Part shown: one piece after another, positions 15,891 to 25,392 of the stretch
Layout: each line of letters starts with the position of its first letter
Numbering within the stretch: the stretch's first letter is position 1
Assembly (NCBI RefSeq): GCF_002294725.1
Contig: NZ_NSFT01000002.1
Span: forward strand, 186,001 to 250,000
Reading direction: 5' to 3'
Length of the DNA stretch: 64,000 nt
Source of the DNA: Mesorhizobium sp. WSM4313
Lineage (GTDB): Bacteria > Pseudomonadota > Alphaproteobacteria > Rhizobiales > Rhizobiaceae
Translations under genes and position numbers: made by a program
Notes under the pieces: model-generated
Database searches by the model: none
Told to the model about the DNA's origin: nothing
The model's input: only the letters and a program-made list of their open reading frames with translations

Positions 15891-17372
15891 ATGACGAGGA
15901 TTACGCTCGGCGGTGCCGTCCTGCGCGGCACTGTCTCCACTGCGTTAATGGCATCGTTGATGGCCGCACCGGCGCTGGGCGCGCCGCCGGTCGACCTGAG
16001 CAAGTGGTCGCCGGAATATGTGCGCTCCATTGCGGGCACGCAAGATTTTGACACTGCGGGCGATTGCGCCAAAGTCACCCCGCTCGACTACAAGGGCCGA
16101 CTGACCTTCTGGTACCAGGGCGTGTTCGAGGGCGACCCGGACCTTTTGCGCCAATACTACAAGGATTTCTTCGCAACCTTCCGCAAGACCTATCCGAACA
16201 TCCAGCTCGAGGAACAAGCCCTCACCTACAACGACCTTCTCGACAAGTTCCGCACGGCGCTGCTCGGCAACGCAGCGCCAATGGCGGTCCGCCTGCAAAT
16301 CCTGGGCGGCACCGAGTTCGCCTCGAAGGGCTATCTGCAGCCGCTCAAGCCAGAGGATGTGGGGTATTCGACCGAGGACTTCTGGCCCGGCGCCATGAAG
16401 GCCGTCACCTGGGACGGCGTGACCTACGGAATTCCGACCAACAACGAGACGATGGCTTTCATCTGGAACGCCGACATCTTCAAGCGCGCGGGCCTCGATC
16501 CGAACAAGCCCCCGGCCACCTGGGACGACGTCGTCAAATATTCCAAGCAGATCCACGACAAGCTCGGCATTGCCGGCTACGGCCTGGTGGCGCGTAAGAA
16601 TGCCGGCAACACGCCTTATCGCTTCATGCCGCAGTTGTGGGCCTATGGCGGCGGCGTCTTCGACGAGGCTACCCCCAACCCAACCTACAAGCAGATCGAG
16701 CTCGACAGCCCGCAGAGCAAGGCGGCGCTGCAGGCCTCCTACGACATGTATGTCCGCGACAAATCGGTGCCGGTTTCGGCGCTCACCAACCAGCAGGCCG
16801 ACAACCAGCCGCTGTTCCTCGCCGGCCAGCTCGGCATGATGATTTCGCATCCGTCGGACTACAACGTCATGCTCGATCTGCAGAAGAAGGCGACGGGCAC
16901 CGACAAGGACAAGGCACAGACCGTCATCGACAACATGCGCTATGGCCTCATTCCGACCGGCCCCGACGGCAAGCGCGCGGTCGTTTTCGGCGGCTCGAAC
17001 ATCCACATCCTGAAGCCCGAATATGTCGAGGGCGGCAAGGTGGACGAGCCGGCCGCAAAGGCCATCATCTGCATGTGGACGAGCCCCGAATGGTCGCTGA
17101 AGATGGCCTATGCCGGCTCGAATCCCGGCAACCTCAATGGCTTCAAGACCAAATGGATGAAGGAGCGTCTGGACAGCATCAAATTCCTCGACGTCACGAC
17201 CTCGATGCTGCCATACGGCATCCCGTTCCCGGCGCTGCCGCAGTCTCCCGAGATCATGAACATCATCATCCCGGACATGCTGCAGAATGCCCTTACCGGA
17301 GCGATGACCGTCGACCAGGCGGCGGACGACGCGGCCAAGAAGGTGAAAGACCTGATGGGCGGCGGGCTCTAG
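15891..17372 (+). CDS. ABC transporter substrate-binding protein, family 1 (MalE-like)
   Basis: A 493-residue periplasmic binding protein with an N-terminal signal peptide (hydrophobic stretch to about residue 30, Ala-rich cleavage zone). Typical SBP_bac_1 segments include DLLDKFRTALLGNAAP, GVTYGIPTNNETMAFIWNADIFKRAGLDP and AGQLGMMISHPSDY. It is longer than most family members because of an N-terminal segment of about 45 residues before the first beta-strand (RLTFWYQGVFEGD). TGGAGGATACCT precedes the ATG. It opens the importer operon and presumably binds a sugar acid or oligosaccharide that feeds the dehydratases. Confidence 0.9.
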   Translation: MTRITLGGAVLRGTVSTALMASLMAAPALGAPPVDLSKWSPEYVRSIAGTQDFDTAGDCAKVTPLDYKGRLTFWYQGVFEGDPDLLRQYYKDFFATFRKTYPNIQLEEQALTYNDLLDKFRTALLGNAAPMAVRLQILGGTEFASKGYLQPLKPEDVGYSTEDFWPGAMKAVTWDGVTYGIPTNNETMAFIWNADIFKRAGLDPNKPPATWDDVVKYSKQIHDKLGIAGYGLVARKNAGNTPYRFMPQLWAYGGGVFDEATPNPTYKQIELDSPQSKAALQASYDMYVRDKSVPVSALTNQQADNQPLFLAGQLGMMISHPSDYNVMLDLQKKATGTDKDKAQTVIDNMRYGLIPTGPDGKRAVVFGGSNIHILKPEYVEGGKVDEPAAKAIICMWTSPEWSLKMAYAGSNPGNLNGFKTKWMKERLDSIKFLDVTTSMLPYGIPFPALPQSPEIMNIIIPDMLQNALTGAMTVDQAADDAAKKVKDLMGGGL

Positions 17373-17485
17373 AGCATGATGCCGAAAAGTGTGAAGCGGT
17401 TTCGGACGACATCATGCTCTATCTCTTTGATTTAGAGACGGATTCAGATTTCCGGTCGATTGGACCTGAAATCATCTGGCTCTAG
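17371..17485. repeat. RIME-like rhizobial intergenic mosaic element
   Basis: The first module has inverted ends AGAGCATGATG (17371-17381) and CATCATGCTCT (17410-17420) around a GAAAAGTGTGAAGCGGTTTTC-like core with one base missing; a second module (17421-17485) carries the TTAGAGACGGATTCAGATTTCC-like sequence. This is the recurrent pattern of Rhizobiales intergenic mosaic elements. It begins inside the stop codon of the binding-protein gene and separates it from the permease, where its hairpin could end or protect the highly needed binding-protein transcript. Confidence 0.75.
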
Positions 17486-17561
17486 CCGAAGCCTGACCCG
17501 CGATCTCACCGGCTGCGCCGACGACGCAGCCGGTTGTTCCGAACAACAAGGGCACGCCAAA

Positions 17562-18521
17562 GTGACGATCGTGAGCGGCAAGACCGAGGCTCGCCTAAGA
17601 TTGCAATCCGGCTGGTCGGGGCTGCCGCGGAAGATCTGGCAGCATCGCGCCGACTACGCGTATGTGCTCCCGGCGATCGCCGTTATGCTCGTCGTCATCG
17701 CCTATCCGATCTACTACACGATCGAGCTGTCGTTCTTCAACACGCCGCCTGGCCTGCAGCTCCGCGACAAGATCTTCGTCGGTTTCAACAATTACACGGC
17801 CATCCTGACAAGCCAGGTGTTCTGGCAAGTCACCTTGAACACCCTGATCTGGACATTTGCTTCCACCTTCATCTCCTTTGTCCTGGGATTTGCCACCGCG
17901 CTGGCGCTGCACCGCGACTTCATCGGCCGCGGTGTCCTGCGCGCCATCCTGATCATTCCCTGGGTCATCAGTGCGGTCGCCGCCTCCTATATCTGGAAGT
18001 GGATCTACCATTCCGATTTCGGGATCATCGGCGCGGTACTGGTCGAGCTCGGATTGGCCGACCGGCCACCCAATTTCATCGACAGCGTCAGCACGGTGCT
18101 GCCCTCCCTCATCGTCGTCAATATCTGGCGCGAGTTTCCATTCGCCATGATCATGATGATGGCCGGCTTGCAGACAGTGCCCGATCAGCTGCTGCGCGCC
18201 GCGAAAGTCGACGGGGCCAATGCGTGGCAGCGCTTCTGGCACGTCACCTTCCCGCATCTGAGAAACGTCTCGACGGTGACGATCCTGCTTCTGGCGGTCG
18301 CCAACTTCAATTCCTTCATCATCCCCTGGATCATGACCGGCGGCGGGCCGTCCAACGCATCGCATATCTGGATCACCCACATTTATGAGCTCGCCTTCGG
18401 CCGGCAGCGCTGGGGGGTTGCGTCGGCCTATTCGGTGCTGCTGTTCCTCATCCTGATGACACTTGGCTATTTCTATGTCCGTGCGCTGAGCGGCAACGAG
18501 CGGAAGGATGGGAGCGCATGA
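17562..18521 (+). CDS. Sugar ABC transporter permease (MalF-type)
   Basis: A 319-residue inner-membrane permease with about six helices, starting with YVLPAIAVMLVVIAYPIYYTI. The EAA loop is visible as LLRAAKVDGANAWQRFWHVTFPHL, which docks to the ATPase. I chose the GTG at 17562 (AAGGG about 9 nt upstream) because an earlier in-frame ATG at 17460 lies inside the RIME-like element and would add about 34 unlikely residues. The stop overlaps the next permease start in an ATGA. Confidence 0.85.
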   Translation: MTIVSGKTEARLRLQSGWSGLPRKIWQHRADYAYVLPAIAVMLVVIAYPIYYTIELSFFNTPPGLQLRDKIFVGFNNYTAILTSQVFWQVTLNTLIWTFASTFISFVLGFATALALHRDFIGRGVLRAILIIPWVISAVAASYIWKWIYHSDFGIIGAVLVELGLADRPPNFIDSVSTVLPSLIVVNIWREFPFAMIMMMAGLQTVPDQLLRAAKVDGANAWQRFWHVTFPHLRNVSTVTILLLAVANFNSFIIPWIMTGGGPSNASHIWITHIYELAFGRQRWGVASAYSVLLFLILMTLGYFYVRALSGNERKDGSA

Positions 18522-19408
18522 GCACGATTGCCGAGACGGCCCCTCGGAACCAGGCCCGCCGCGGTGTGCGCGTCGACGGATGGCGGTGGGGCGGGCGTAT
18601 CTTCCTGGTGTTCATGCTGCTTTACACTGCGCTGCCGATGGTCTGGATGCTGCTCACCTCGATCAAGTCCGGCTTCGCGGCGATGCAACTCCCGCCGCAA
18701 TGGTGGCCCGACCAGCCTACCCTTGACAGCTACCAAAAACTGCTCGATCCGCAAAACAGCGTCGGCCAGGACTTCCTGCGCTTCTTCTGGAACAGCCTTT
18801 TCGTCTCGACCGCCACGACGATCCTTTCGGTGATCGTGGCGGTTCCCGCGGCCTATGCGTTTTCGCGCTTCACCTTCCCGGGCCGGAACTTCCTGTTCTT
18901 CGCCGTGCTGCTGCGCAACATGTTCCCGGCGGTGATCTTTCTCGTGCCGCTCTTCATCCTGATGCGCGCGATCGGGCTCGTGAACACGCATGGATCGCTC
19001 ATTCTCACCTACCTCACCTTCGGGCTGCCGCTGGCGATCTGGCTGCTCAAGGGCTTTTACGACAACATCCCGGTGCAGCTCGAGCAGGCCGCGCGGATCG
19101 ACGGGGCGACGCGGTTCCAGGCCTTCATCCTGATCGTGATGCCGCTCTCGGCGCCGGGGATCATCGCCACCGCGATCTATTCCTTCATCGGCGCGTGGAA
19201 CGAGTACATCTACGCCTACACCTTCCTCTCCAAGAACGAGCAGCTGACGTTGCCGGTCGGCATCCAGCGCTTCTTCTCGGAGAACACGACCGACTTTCCG
19301 GGCCTGATGGCCGCCAGCTTCATGATGAGCGTGCCCGTCGTGGTGCTGTTCCTCCTCCTGCAACGCTACTTCGTACGCGCCCTGACAGAAGGCGCGGTCA
19401 AACACTAG
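18518..19408 (+). CDS. Carbohydrate ABC transporter permease (MalG-type)
   Basis: A 296-residue inner-membrane permease with six predicted helices. The EAA-type cytoplasmic loop is [28 protein letters not shown]. It follows the first permease with an ATGA overlap and is 10 bp from the ATPase gene, so the two permeases should form the heterodimeric channel of one importer. The C-terminal [14 protein letters not shown] is typical of MalG-like proteins. Confidence 0.92.
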   Translation: MSTIAETAPRNQARRGVRVDGWRWGGRIFLVFMLLYTALPMVWMLLTSIKSGFAAMQLPPQWWPDQPTLDSYQKLLDPQNSVGQDFLRFFWNSLFVSTATTILSVIVAVPAAYAFSRFTFPGRNFLFFAVLLRNMFPAVIFLVPLFILMRAIGLVNTHGSLILTYLTFGLPLAIWLLKGFYDNIPVQLEQAARIDGATRFQAFILIVMPLSAPGIIATAIYSFIGAWNEYIYAYTFLSKNEQLTLPVGIQRFFSENTTDFPGLMAASFMMSVPVVVLFLLLQRYFVRALTEGAVKH

Positions 19409-19418
19409 GGAGTTGCCG

Positions 19419-20516
19419 ATGGCCCACGTGGTCCTCAAAGATCTCGTCAAGACCTATGGCAGCTTCAGAGCCGTCAACGAGGTGTCGCTGACGGTCAATG
19501 ACGGCGAGTTCGTCGCGCTCGTCGGTCCTTCGGGCTGCGGCAAGACAACCACGCTCAACCTCGTCGCAGGCCTGACCACCGTCACATCGGGCGACATCGT
19601 CATCGGCGACCGGGTGGTGAACGATCTCGACCCCAAGGATCGGGACATCGCGATGGTGTTCCAGAACTACGCGCTCTATCCGCAGAAGTCGGTCTATATG
19701 AACCTCGCCTTCCCGCTGCAGATGCGCAAGCTGCCCCGGGACGAGATCGACAGGAAGGTCAGGGAAGCGGCGCGCGTGCTCGACATGACGCAGCTGCTCG
19801 AGCGCAAGCCGCGCGAACTTTCGGGCGGGCAACAGCAGCGCGTGGCGCTGGGCCGGGCCCTCGTTCGGGATCCCGCCGTGTTCCTAATGGACGAACCGCT
19901 CTCCAATCTGGACGCAAAGCTGCGCGTGCAGATGCGATCCGAGATCAAGCGGTTCCATCAGGACCTGAAGGCGACCATCATCTATGTGACGCACGACCAG
20001 CTGGAGGCCGTCACCATGGCGGACAGGATGGCCGTGATGAACGGCGGCTACCTGCAGCAATATGATTCGCCGGCGCAGGTTTTCGCGCACCCCGTGAACA
20101 TGTTCGTCGCAAGCTTCGTGGGCAGTCCGGCAATGAGCCTAATTCCGTTGGAAGCATCCACCGCAAACGGCGATGCCGTCCTGACCAGCGCGGAGGGCTG
20201 GACCCTCGCGCTGTCGCAAGCCAACGCGCGCAAGATCCAAGGAGCCACCTCCAGGAAGATCGTGCTCGGCGCACGTCACTCGACGATCAAGCTGCACAAG
20301 ACCGCGGTCCCCGGCGCCATTCCGGCCAAGGCCTATACGGTGGAGCCGACCGGAGACGTCACCTTCGTGCAGGCTTTCCTCTCCGGTGCCATCGTCAATA
20401 TCAGCGTTTCGCCCAACATCGCCGTCGCACCTGACGAGCAAATCTGGCTCGAGTTCGACCAGGAGCGCATGCATCTGTTCGACGGCGAAACCGAAATGGC
20501 CCTCAGGGCCAACTGA
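19419..20516 (+). CDS. ABC transporter ATP-binding protein (MsmK/UgpC-type)
   Basis: A 365-residue ATPase. Walker A is GPSGCGKTT, the Q-loop [17 protein letters not shown], the ABC signature [19 protein letters not shown], Walker [17 protein letters not shown] and the switch His in THDQ. The C-terminal third is the TOBE-type regulatory domain of carbohydrate importers. AGGGAG lies 7 nt before the ATG at 19419; an upstream TTG is in frame but less suitable. It energises the permease pair just upstream. Confidence 0.93.
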   Translation: MAHVVLKDLVKTYGSFRAVNEVSLTVNDGEFVALVGPSGCGKTTTLNLVAGLTTVTSGDIVIGDRVVNDLDPKDRDIAMVFQNYALYPQKSVYMNLAFPLQMRKLPRDEIDRKVREAARVLDMTQLLERKPRELSGGQQQRVALGRALVRDPAVFLMDEPLSNLDAKLRVQMRSEIKRFHQDLKATIIYVTHDQLEAVTMADRMAVMNGGYLQQYDSPAQVFAHPVNMFVASFVGSPAMSLIPLEASTANGDAVLTSAEGWTLALSQANARKIQGATSRKIVLGARHSTIKLHKTAVPGAIPAKAYTVEPTGDVTFVQAFLSGAIVNISVSPNIAVAPDEQIWLEFDQERMHLFDGETEMALRAN

Positions 20517-20548
20517 GGCGGGCGAACACGCGTGGAACCTGGGCGGGG

Positions 20549-21712
20549 ATGACGACGAAGATGAGGATCACCGCGATCAAGCCCTATCCGGCGTGGGTGG
20601 GAACGCGCAACCAGATGCTTGTCAAGGTCGAGACCGACCAGGACATCTTCGGCTGGGGCGAGAGCGGCTTGAGCGGCCGCGAGAAGGCCGTGACCGGCGC
20701 GATCGAGCATTATCGCGAGTTTCTCGTCGGCCGCGACCCGATGCAGATCGGGCGGATCTGGCAGGAAGCCTATCGCAGCCAGTATTTCGAAGGCGGGCGT
20801 GTTCTGCAGGCGGCGATATCCGCCATTGACATCGCCCTTCATGACATCAAGGGCAAGGCGCTGGGGGTGCCGGTCTATGACCTGCTCGGCGGCAAGCAGC
20901 GCGACCGTATCCCAACCTTCGCCTCGACCGGAGACGAGGCCGAGGGGGATGTCGCCATCGAACGAGCCCGAGAACTGCGCGCCCAAGGTTGGCAGGCGAT
21001 CCGCTTCTTCCCCGTCGGGCAAAGCAGCAAGGACATATTCGAGCCGCGCGAGTCGATCGGCGCTACGGCGAGCATGCTGAACAAGGCGCGCGAGGCGCTG
21101 GGCGAGGACGTGGTGCTCGGCATCGACTACCATCACCGGCTGTCGGTCGCAGAGGCGGCGAGCTTTTGCAACAAGCTCGGTCGCGGCGTGCTTGATTTCC
21201 TCGAGGAGCCGATTCGGGACGAGACGCCGGAAGCCTACGAGTCCCTGCGCAGGATGACCGATGTCCCCTTCGCCATCGGCGAGGAATTTGCCAGCAAATG
21301 GCAGTTCCTGCCCTACATCGAGCGCGGCATCCACCAATTCAATCGGCTCGATGTGTGCAATGTCGGCGGGCTTACCGAGGCGATGAAGGTCGCCGGCTGG
21401 AGCGAGGCGCATTATGTGGATCTGATGCCGCACAATCCCCTCGGTCCGGTGTGCACCGCCGCGACCATGCATCTCGCCGCCGCGGTGCCCAACTTCGCCT
21501 GGCTCGAAACCAGGGCGCCCGAACGAAAGCTGGGCTTCGACAGTTCCGAGTTCTTCCCCATACAGCCAAGGCTCGACGGCCCCGATTATCCGGTCAGCGA
21601 TCTGCCGGGGCTGGGCGTCGAGGTCAACGAGGAGGCGATCAAGGGGCAGAGTTTCCGTTTCTGGGAAGCGCCTCACCTCAAGCGCCGCGATGGTTCCGTC
21701 ACCAACTGGTAA
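20549..21712 (+). CDS. Enolase-superfamily dehydratase 4, D-galactonate dehydratase family
   Basis: A 387-residue MR/MLE-type protein with Asp193 and His195 (GIDYHHR), Glu219/220 (FLEEP), Glu245 (IGEEF), Asp268 and His295 (MPHNPLGP). The MPHNPLGP motif is characteristic of galactonate dehydratase-related proteins. The ATG at 20561 is an alternative start. It is 32 bp after the ATPase gene and 24 bp before the RraA-like gene, in the importer operon, so it probably acts on the imported compound. Confidence 0.87.
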   Translation: MTTKMRITAIKPYPAWVGTRNQMLVKVETDQDIFGWGESGLSGREKAVTGAIEHYREFLVGRDPMQIGRIWQEAYRSQYFEGGRVLQAAISAIDIALHDIKGKALGVPVYDLLGGKQRDRIPTFASTGDEAEGDVAIERARELRAQGWQAIRFFPVGQSSKDIFEPRESIGATASMLNKAREALGEDVVLGIDYHHRLSVAEAASFCNKLGRGVLDFLEEPIRDETPEAYESLRRMTDVPFAIGEEFASKWQFLPYIERGIHQFNRLDVCNVGGLTEAMKVAGWSEAHYVDLMPHNPLGPVCTAATMHLAAAVPNFAWLETRAPERKLGFDSSEFFPIQPRLDGPDYPVSDLPGLGVEVNEEAIKGQSFRFWEAPHLKRRDGSVTNW

Positions 21713-21736
21713 TTCAATTCCAACCGGAGTCCGATA

Positions 21737-22474
21737 ATGACGCATACGCCTGACATCACGCGGCCGCCCAAGGACCTGATCGACGCCTTGAGGGAGATTG
21801 GCGCCGCCACAGTTGCCGGCACGCTCGGCCACATGGGCTTCCGTAAGCCTCACATGGTCGGCCCGGTGGCGCAGAACCACGGCAAATCGATCGTCGGACC
21901 GGCGCTGACGCTGCAGTTCCTGCCGCAGCGGCCGGACCTGTTCGACGAGGGAGAATATACCGATCCGGAAACGCAACTGCACCGGCATGTGCTCTATCAT
22001 GCGCAGGAGGGCGACGTGGTCGTGGTCGACGCCCGCGGCGACATGAGCTCGGGCGTCTTCGGCGATATGATGTCCACCTATTTCAAGGGCCGAGGCGGCG
22101 CCGGCATCGTCATCGACGGATGCATGCGCGACCGGCCCAATGTCGAAAAGCTCGATCTGCCGCTATGGCTGCGCGGCTGGACGCCAAACTATCATGTGCA
22201 GACCAGGATCTATCCCAATGCGGTCAACGTCCCGATTGCTTGCGGCGGCGTGACGGTGATCCCCGGCGACATCATCGTCGCCGACGATGACGGCGCGGTG
22301 GTGGTTCCCGTCGCAATGGCCGCCAAGGTCATCGAGGAGGCTCAGAAACACCACGATTGGGAAGAGTTTTCACGCGAGAAGCTGATGCAGGGCGCTCCCT
22401 TGCAACGCTACTACCCGCTGCACGACGATGCCCGCGCAGAGTATGAGGAGTGGCGCAGGACAAGACGCCTTTAA
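21737..22474 (+). CDS. RraA-like protein, probable 4-hydroxy-4-methyl-2-oxoglutarate-type or keto-acid aldolase
   Basis: A 245-residue member of the RraA/HMG aldolase family. The core motif GDVVVVDARGDMSSGVFGDMM ... GAGIVIDGCMRD contains the Arg-Asp pair that binds pyruvate and a divalent metal in the aldolases. It has an N-terminal extension and a C-terminal tail rich in charged residues beyond the usual core. The RNase E-inhibitor function of true RraA is unlikely in this context. As last gene of the importer operon it could cleave a 2-keto-3-deoxy acid formed by the dehydratases. Confidence 0.82.
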   Translation: MTHTPDITRPPKDLIDALREIGAATVAGTLGHMGFRKPHMVGPVAQNHGKSIVGPALTLQFLPQRPDLFDEGEYTDPETQLHRHVLYHAQEGDVVVVDARGDMSSGVFGDMMSTYFKGRGGAGIVIDGCMRDRPNVEKLDLPLWLRGWTPNYHVQTRIYPNAVNVPIACGGVTVIPGDIIVADDDGAVVVPVAMAAKVIEEAQKHHDWEEFSREKLMQGAPLQRYYPLHDDARAEYEEWRRTRRL

Positions 22475-22557
22475 GTTGGCAAGCGGGCCTCCCGGCCCGG
22501 CGGCGCAAGGCATCGACCATCCGGTCGCGCAAAGGCGGCTTCCCTCGCCATGAAGGC

Positions 22558-25392
22558 CTATTCGAACGAATAGGTAAATCCTTCCGGCGACGCGCCGACG
22601 ATGACTTTCGCCATCTTCTTGCCCTCGAGCGAGCGGTTGAGGACGCCGCGGCTGAGCTCCGGCAGCAGCGTGTTGGTGAGGATGGCGTCGATCATGCGGC
22701 CGCCGGATTCGATCTCCGTGCAGCGCGCCTTGACCAGGTCCATGACGCCGTCGCCGATCACCAGCTCGGCATCGTTGGTATCCTTGAGGCGCTTGGCGAT
22801 CTTGCCGAACTGGTGACGTGCGATCGCCTCGATCATGGAATCCGACAACGGGTAATAGGGTATCGTGACGACGCGGCCTAGGAAGGCGGCCGGGAAGACC
22901 TTCAGCAGCGGGGCGCGCAGCGCGTTATCGAGATCGTCGATGCCGGTCCGCACCGTGCCGTTCTTCGTGCGATCCATGATAACGTCGGATCCGACATTCG
23001 AGGTGAGCAGGATCAGCGTGTTCTTGAAGTCAATGCGGCGGCCTTCGCTGTCGTCCATCATGCCCTTGTCGAAGACCTGGAAGAAGATCTCGTGCACGTC
23101 GGGATGCGCCTTCTCGACCTCGTCGAGCAGGATCACCGAATAGGGTTTCCTGCGCACCGCCTCGGTCAGGATGCCGCCCTTGCCGTAGCCGACATAGCCG
23201 GGCGGCGCGCCCTTGAGCGTAGAGACCGTATGCGCTTCCTGGAACTCCGACATGTTGATCGAGATCAGGTTCTGCTCGCCGCCATAGAGCGTCTCGGCAA
23301 GCGCCAGCGCGGTCTCGGTCTTGCCGACGCCGGAGGGGCCGCAAAGCAGGAAGACGCCGACCGGTTTTTCCGGCGCGCCGAGGCCGGCGCGGCTGGTCTG
23401 CACGCGCCTGGCGATCATCTCCATCGCGTGATCCTGGCCGACGACGCGCTCGGACAGGGTCGCGGCGAGCCTGAGCGCCTTTTCGGTCTGGCTGGACAGC
23501 ATGCGTCCGGTCGGGATGCCGGTCCAATCCTGCACCACGGCGGCGACCGCATTGCGGTCGACCGAGGGCAGGATGAGCGGTGTCTCGCCTTGCGCCGCGG
23601 CAAGATCGGCCATCAGCTCGCGCAATCGCGCGAGATTGGCAGCGGCTTCGTCTGCCGGCTCGGCGGACACCGCTTCGGCCTTCGCAGCCTTGGCGTTCGT
23701 GGCCTCGGCATTCCTGGTCTCGGCAGGCTTGCCGTCGCCAGTCTTGCTCTCGCCGATCTTGCTCTCGGGCGCCGTTTGCTCAGGCGCCTTTGCCGCGCCC
23801 TCCGCGCTCTCGGCCTCCGCAGTGACCTCATCGTCCGCCGCATCGAACGGCACGCCCTCGCCTCGCAATTTTGCGCGCAGGTCGAGTATCTCGGCCACCA
23901 AGGCCTTTTCCCGGTCCCAGCGCGCCTGGGCGGCGGCCAAAGCGGTCTCGGTTTCCGCCAGCCCGGCGTCGACACGGGCCTGCCGGTCGGCGACGTCGAT
24001 GCCGATCGCGGCTTCGCGGCCGATGATGCCGCTCTCGACCTCGAGCGCCTGGCGGCGGCGCAGGATGTCCTCGACCTCGGCCGGCGTCGCATGCTGCGAG
24101 ACCGCGACGCGGGCGCAGGCGGTGTCGAGCAGGCTGACCGCCTTGTCCGGCAATTGCCTGGCCGGGATGTAGCGGTGCGAGAGCGAGACCGCGGCCTCGA
24201 TCGCCTCGTCCAGGATCTGCACCTTGTGGTGCTGCTCCAGCACGCCGGCAACGCCGCGCAACATCAGCACGGCCACCGCTTCCGAGGGCTCATCGATCTT
24301 GACCACCTGGAAACGGCGGGTGAGCGCCGGGTCCTTCTCGATATGCTGCTTGTACTCAGCCCAGGTCGTGGCCGCGATGGTGCGAAGCTCGCCGCGCGCC
24401 AATGCCGGTTTCAGGAGATTGGCGGCATCGCCGGTCCCGGCCGCGCCGCCGGCGCCGATCAGCGTATGCGCCTCGTCGATGAACAGGATGATCGGCACCT
24501 CTGAGGCCTGGACTTCGTCGATGACCGCCTTCAGCCGCTTCTCGAACTCGCCCTTGACGCTGGCGCCGGCCTGCATCAGCCCGACATCGAGCATGCGCAC
24601 GCTGACATTCTGCAGCGTCGGCGGCACGTCGCCCTGGGCGATCCGCAGCGCAAAACCCTCGACGACCGCGGTCTTGCCGACGCCGGCCTCGCCAGTCAGG
24701 ATCGGGTTGTTTTGCCGACGGCGCATGAGGATATCGACGATCTGCCTTATTTCCGGGTCGCGGCCGACGACAGGGTCGATCTTGCCGTCGCGGGCGCGCT
24801 GTGTGAGGTCGGTGGCGTATTTCGCCAGCGCCGAATCCCCGCCCGGACCGCGCTTCATCGGCGTCTCGGCAGCGTGGTCGGCGGGCGGTGAGCCGGCCTC
24901 GAGCGAGCCTTCGGTGACATCGGCGAAGCGGGAGATGACCCCATCGGCGTCGATCTTGTCGAATTCGGCGCTGATCTTGGAGACCAGGCCTTCCAGCACC
25001 GGCGTCTTCAGGCAGGCAAGCAGGATATGGGCGCTGCGCACTTCCTCGACGCCGAACTCCAGCGTCGCAAGGTTCCATCCTTCCTGGATGGCGTGGAAGA
25101 TGTGGTCGGAGAATTCCTCCACCGAGGTGGCGCCGTAGGGCAGCTTATCGATGGCTCGGGTCATGTCGGCCGTCAGCCGGCTGGCATCCAGTCCGGCGTC
25201 GGCGATGATCATCTGCACATCCGAGCGTTCTGACAGCACCAACTGCTGGATGAAATGGACAAGCTCGACATAAGGATTGCCGCGCAGCTTGGCCGTGTCG
25301 GCCGCGGCCTTGAAGGCGCGCACCCCGGTGGCGTTCAGCTTGGCAACCAGTTCCTTACGCTTGAAGCTCTGCGATGACCGGCGCTGTTCCAT
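22558..25392 (-). CDS. tssH: T6SS ATPase TssH (ClpV)
   Basis: A 944-residue AAA+ unfoldase that takes apart contracted TssBC sheaths. Features in order: Clp N domain with the TssC-binding region (1-160), first AAA domain with Walker A GEAGVGKT (233-241), coiled-coil middle domain, second AAA domain with GPSGVGKT and the sensor/C-terminal ClpB D2-small domain. The start ATG 25392 has GGGAG 8 nt upstream; the frame stays open further upstream without homology. Between about residues 514 and 584 the middle domain holds a low-complexity Ala/Glu/Lys/Thr-rich insert not expected from E. coli or Vibrio ClpV. It is divergent from tssA and convergent with the RraA-like gene. Confidence 0.95.
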   Translation of the reverse strand: MEQRRSSQSFKRKELVAKLNATGVRAFKAAADTAKLRGNPYVELVHFIQQLVLSERSDVQMIIADAGLDASRLTADMTRAIDKLPYGATSVEEFSDHIFHAIQEGWNLATLEFGVEEVRSAHILLACLKTPVLEGLVSKISAEFDKIDADGVISRFADVTEGSLEAGSPPADHAAETPMKRGPGGDSALAKYATDLTQRARDGKIDPVVGRDPEIRQIVDILMRRRQNNPILTGEAGVGKTAVVEGFALRIAQGDVPPTLQNVSVRMLDVGLMQAGASVKGEFEKRLKAVIDEVQASEVPIILFIDEAHTLIGAGGAAGTGDAANLLKPALARGELRTIAATTWAEYKQHIEKDPALTRRFQVVKIDEPSEAVAVLMLRGVAGVLEQHHKVQILDEAIEAAVSLSHRYIPARQLPDKAVSLLDTACARVAVSQHATPAEVEDILRRRQALEVESGIIGREAAIGIDVADRQARVDAGLAETETALAAAQARWDREKALVAEILDLRAKLRGEGVPFDAADDEVTAEAESAEGAAKAPEQTAPESKIGESKTGDGKPAETRNAEATNAKAAKAEAVSAEPADEAAANLARLRELMADLAAAQGETPLILPSVDRNAVAAVVQDWTGIPTGRMLSSQTEKALRLAATLSERVVGQDHAMEMIARRVQTSRAGLGAPEKPVGVFLLCGPSGVGKTETALALAETLYGGEQNLISINMSEFQEAHTVSTLKGAPPGYVGYGKGGILTEAVRRKPYSVILLDEVEKAHPDVHEIFFQVFDKGMMDDSEGRRIDFKNTLILLTSNVGSDVIMDRTKNGTVRTGIDDLDNALRAPLLKVFPAAFLGRVVTIPYYPLSDSMIEAIARHQFGKIAKRLKDTNDAELVIGDGVMDLVKARCTEIESGGRMIDAILTNTLLPELSRGVLNRSLEGKKMAKVIVGASPEGFTYSFE

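Noticed and set aside
17460..17561. Upstream ATG start for the first permease at 17460
   Set aside because: It lies within the RIME-like element and adds residues with no match to permease N-termini; the GTG at 17562 fits better.
22483..22500. Short GC hairpin between the RraA-like gene and tssH as a terminator
   Set aside because: The stem is only about 6 bp and no T-tract follows; too weak to list as a feature.
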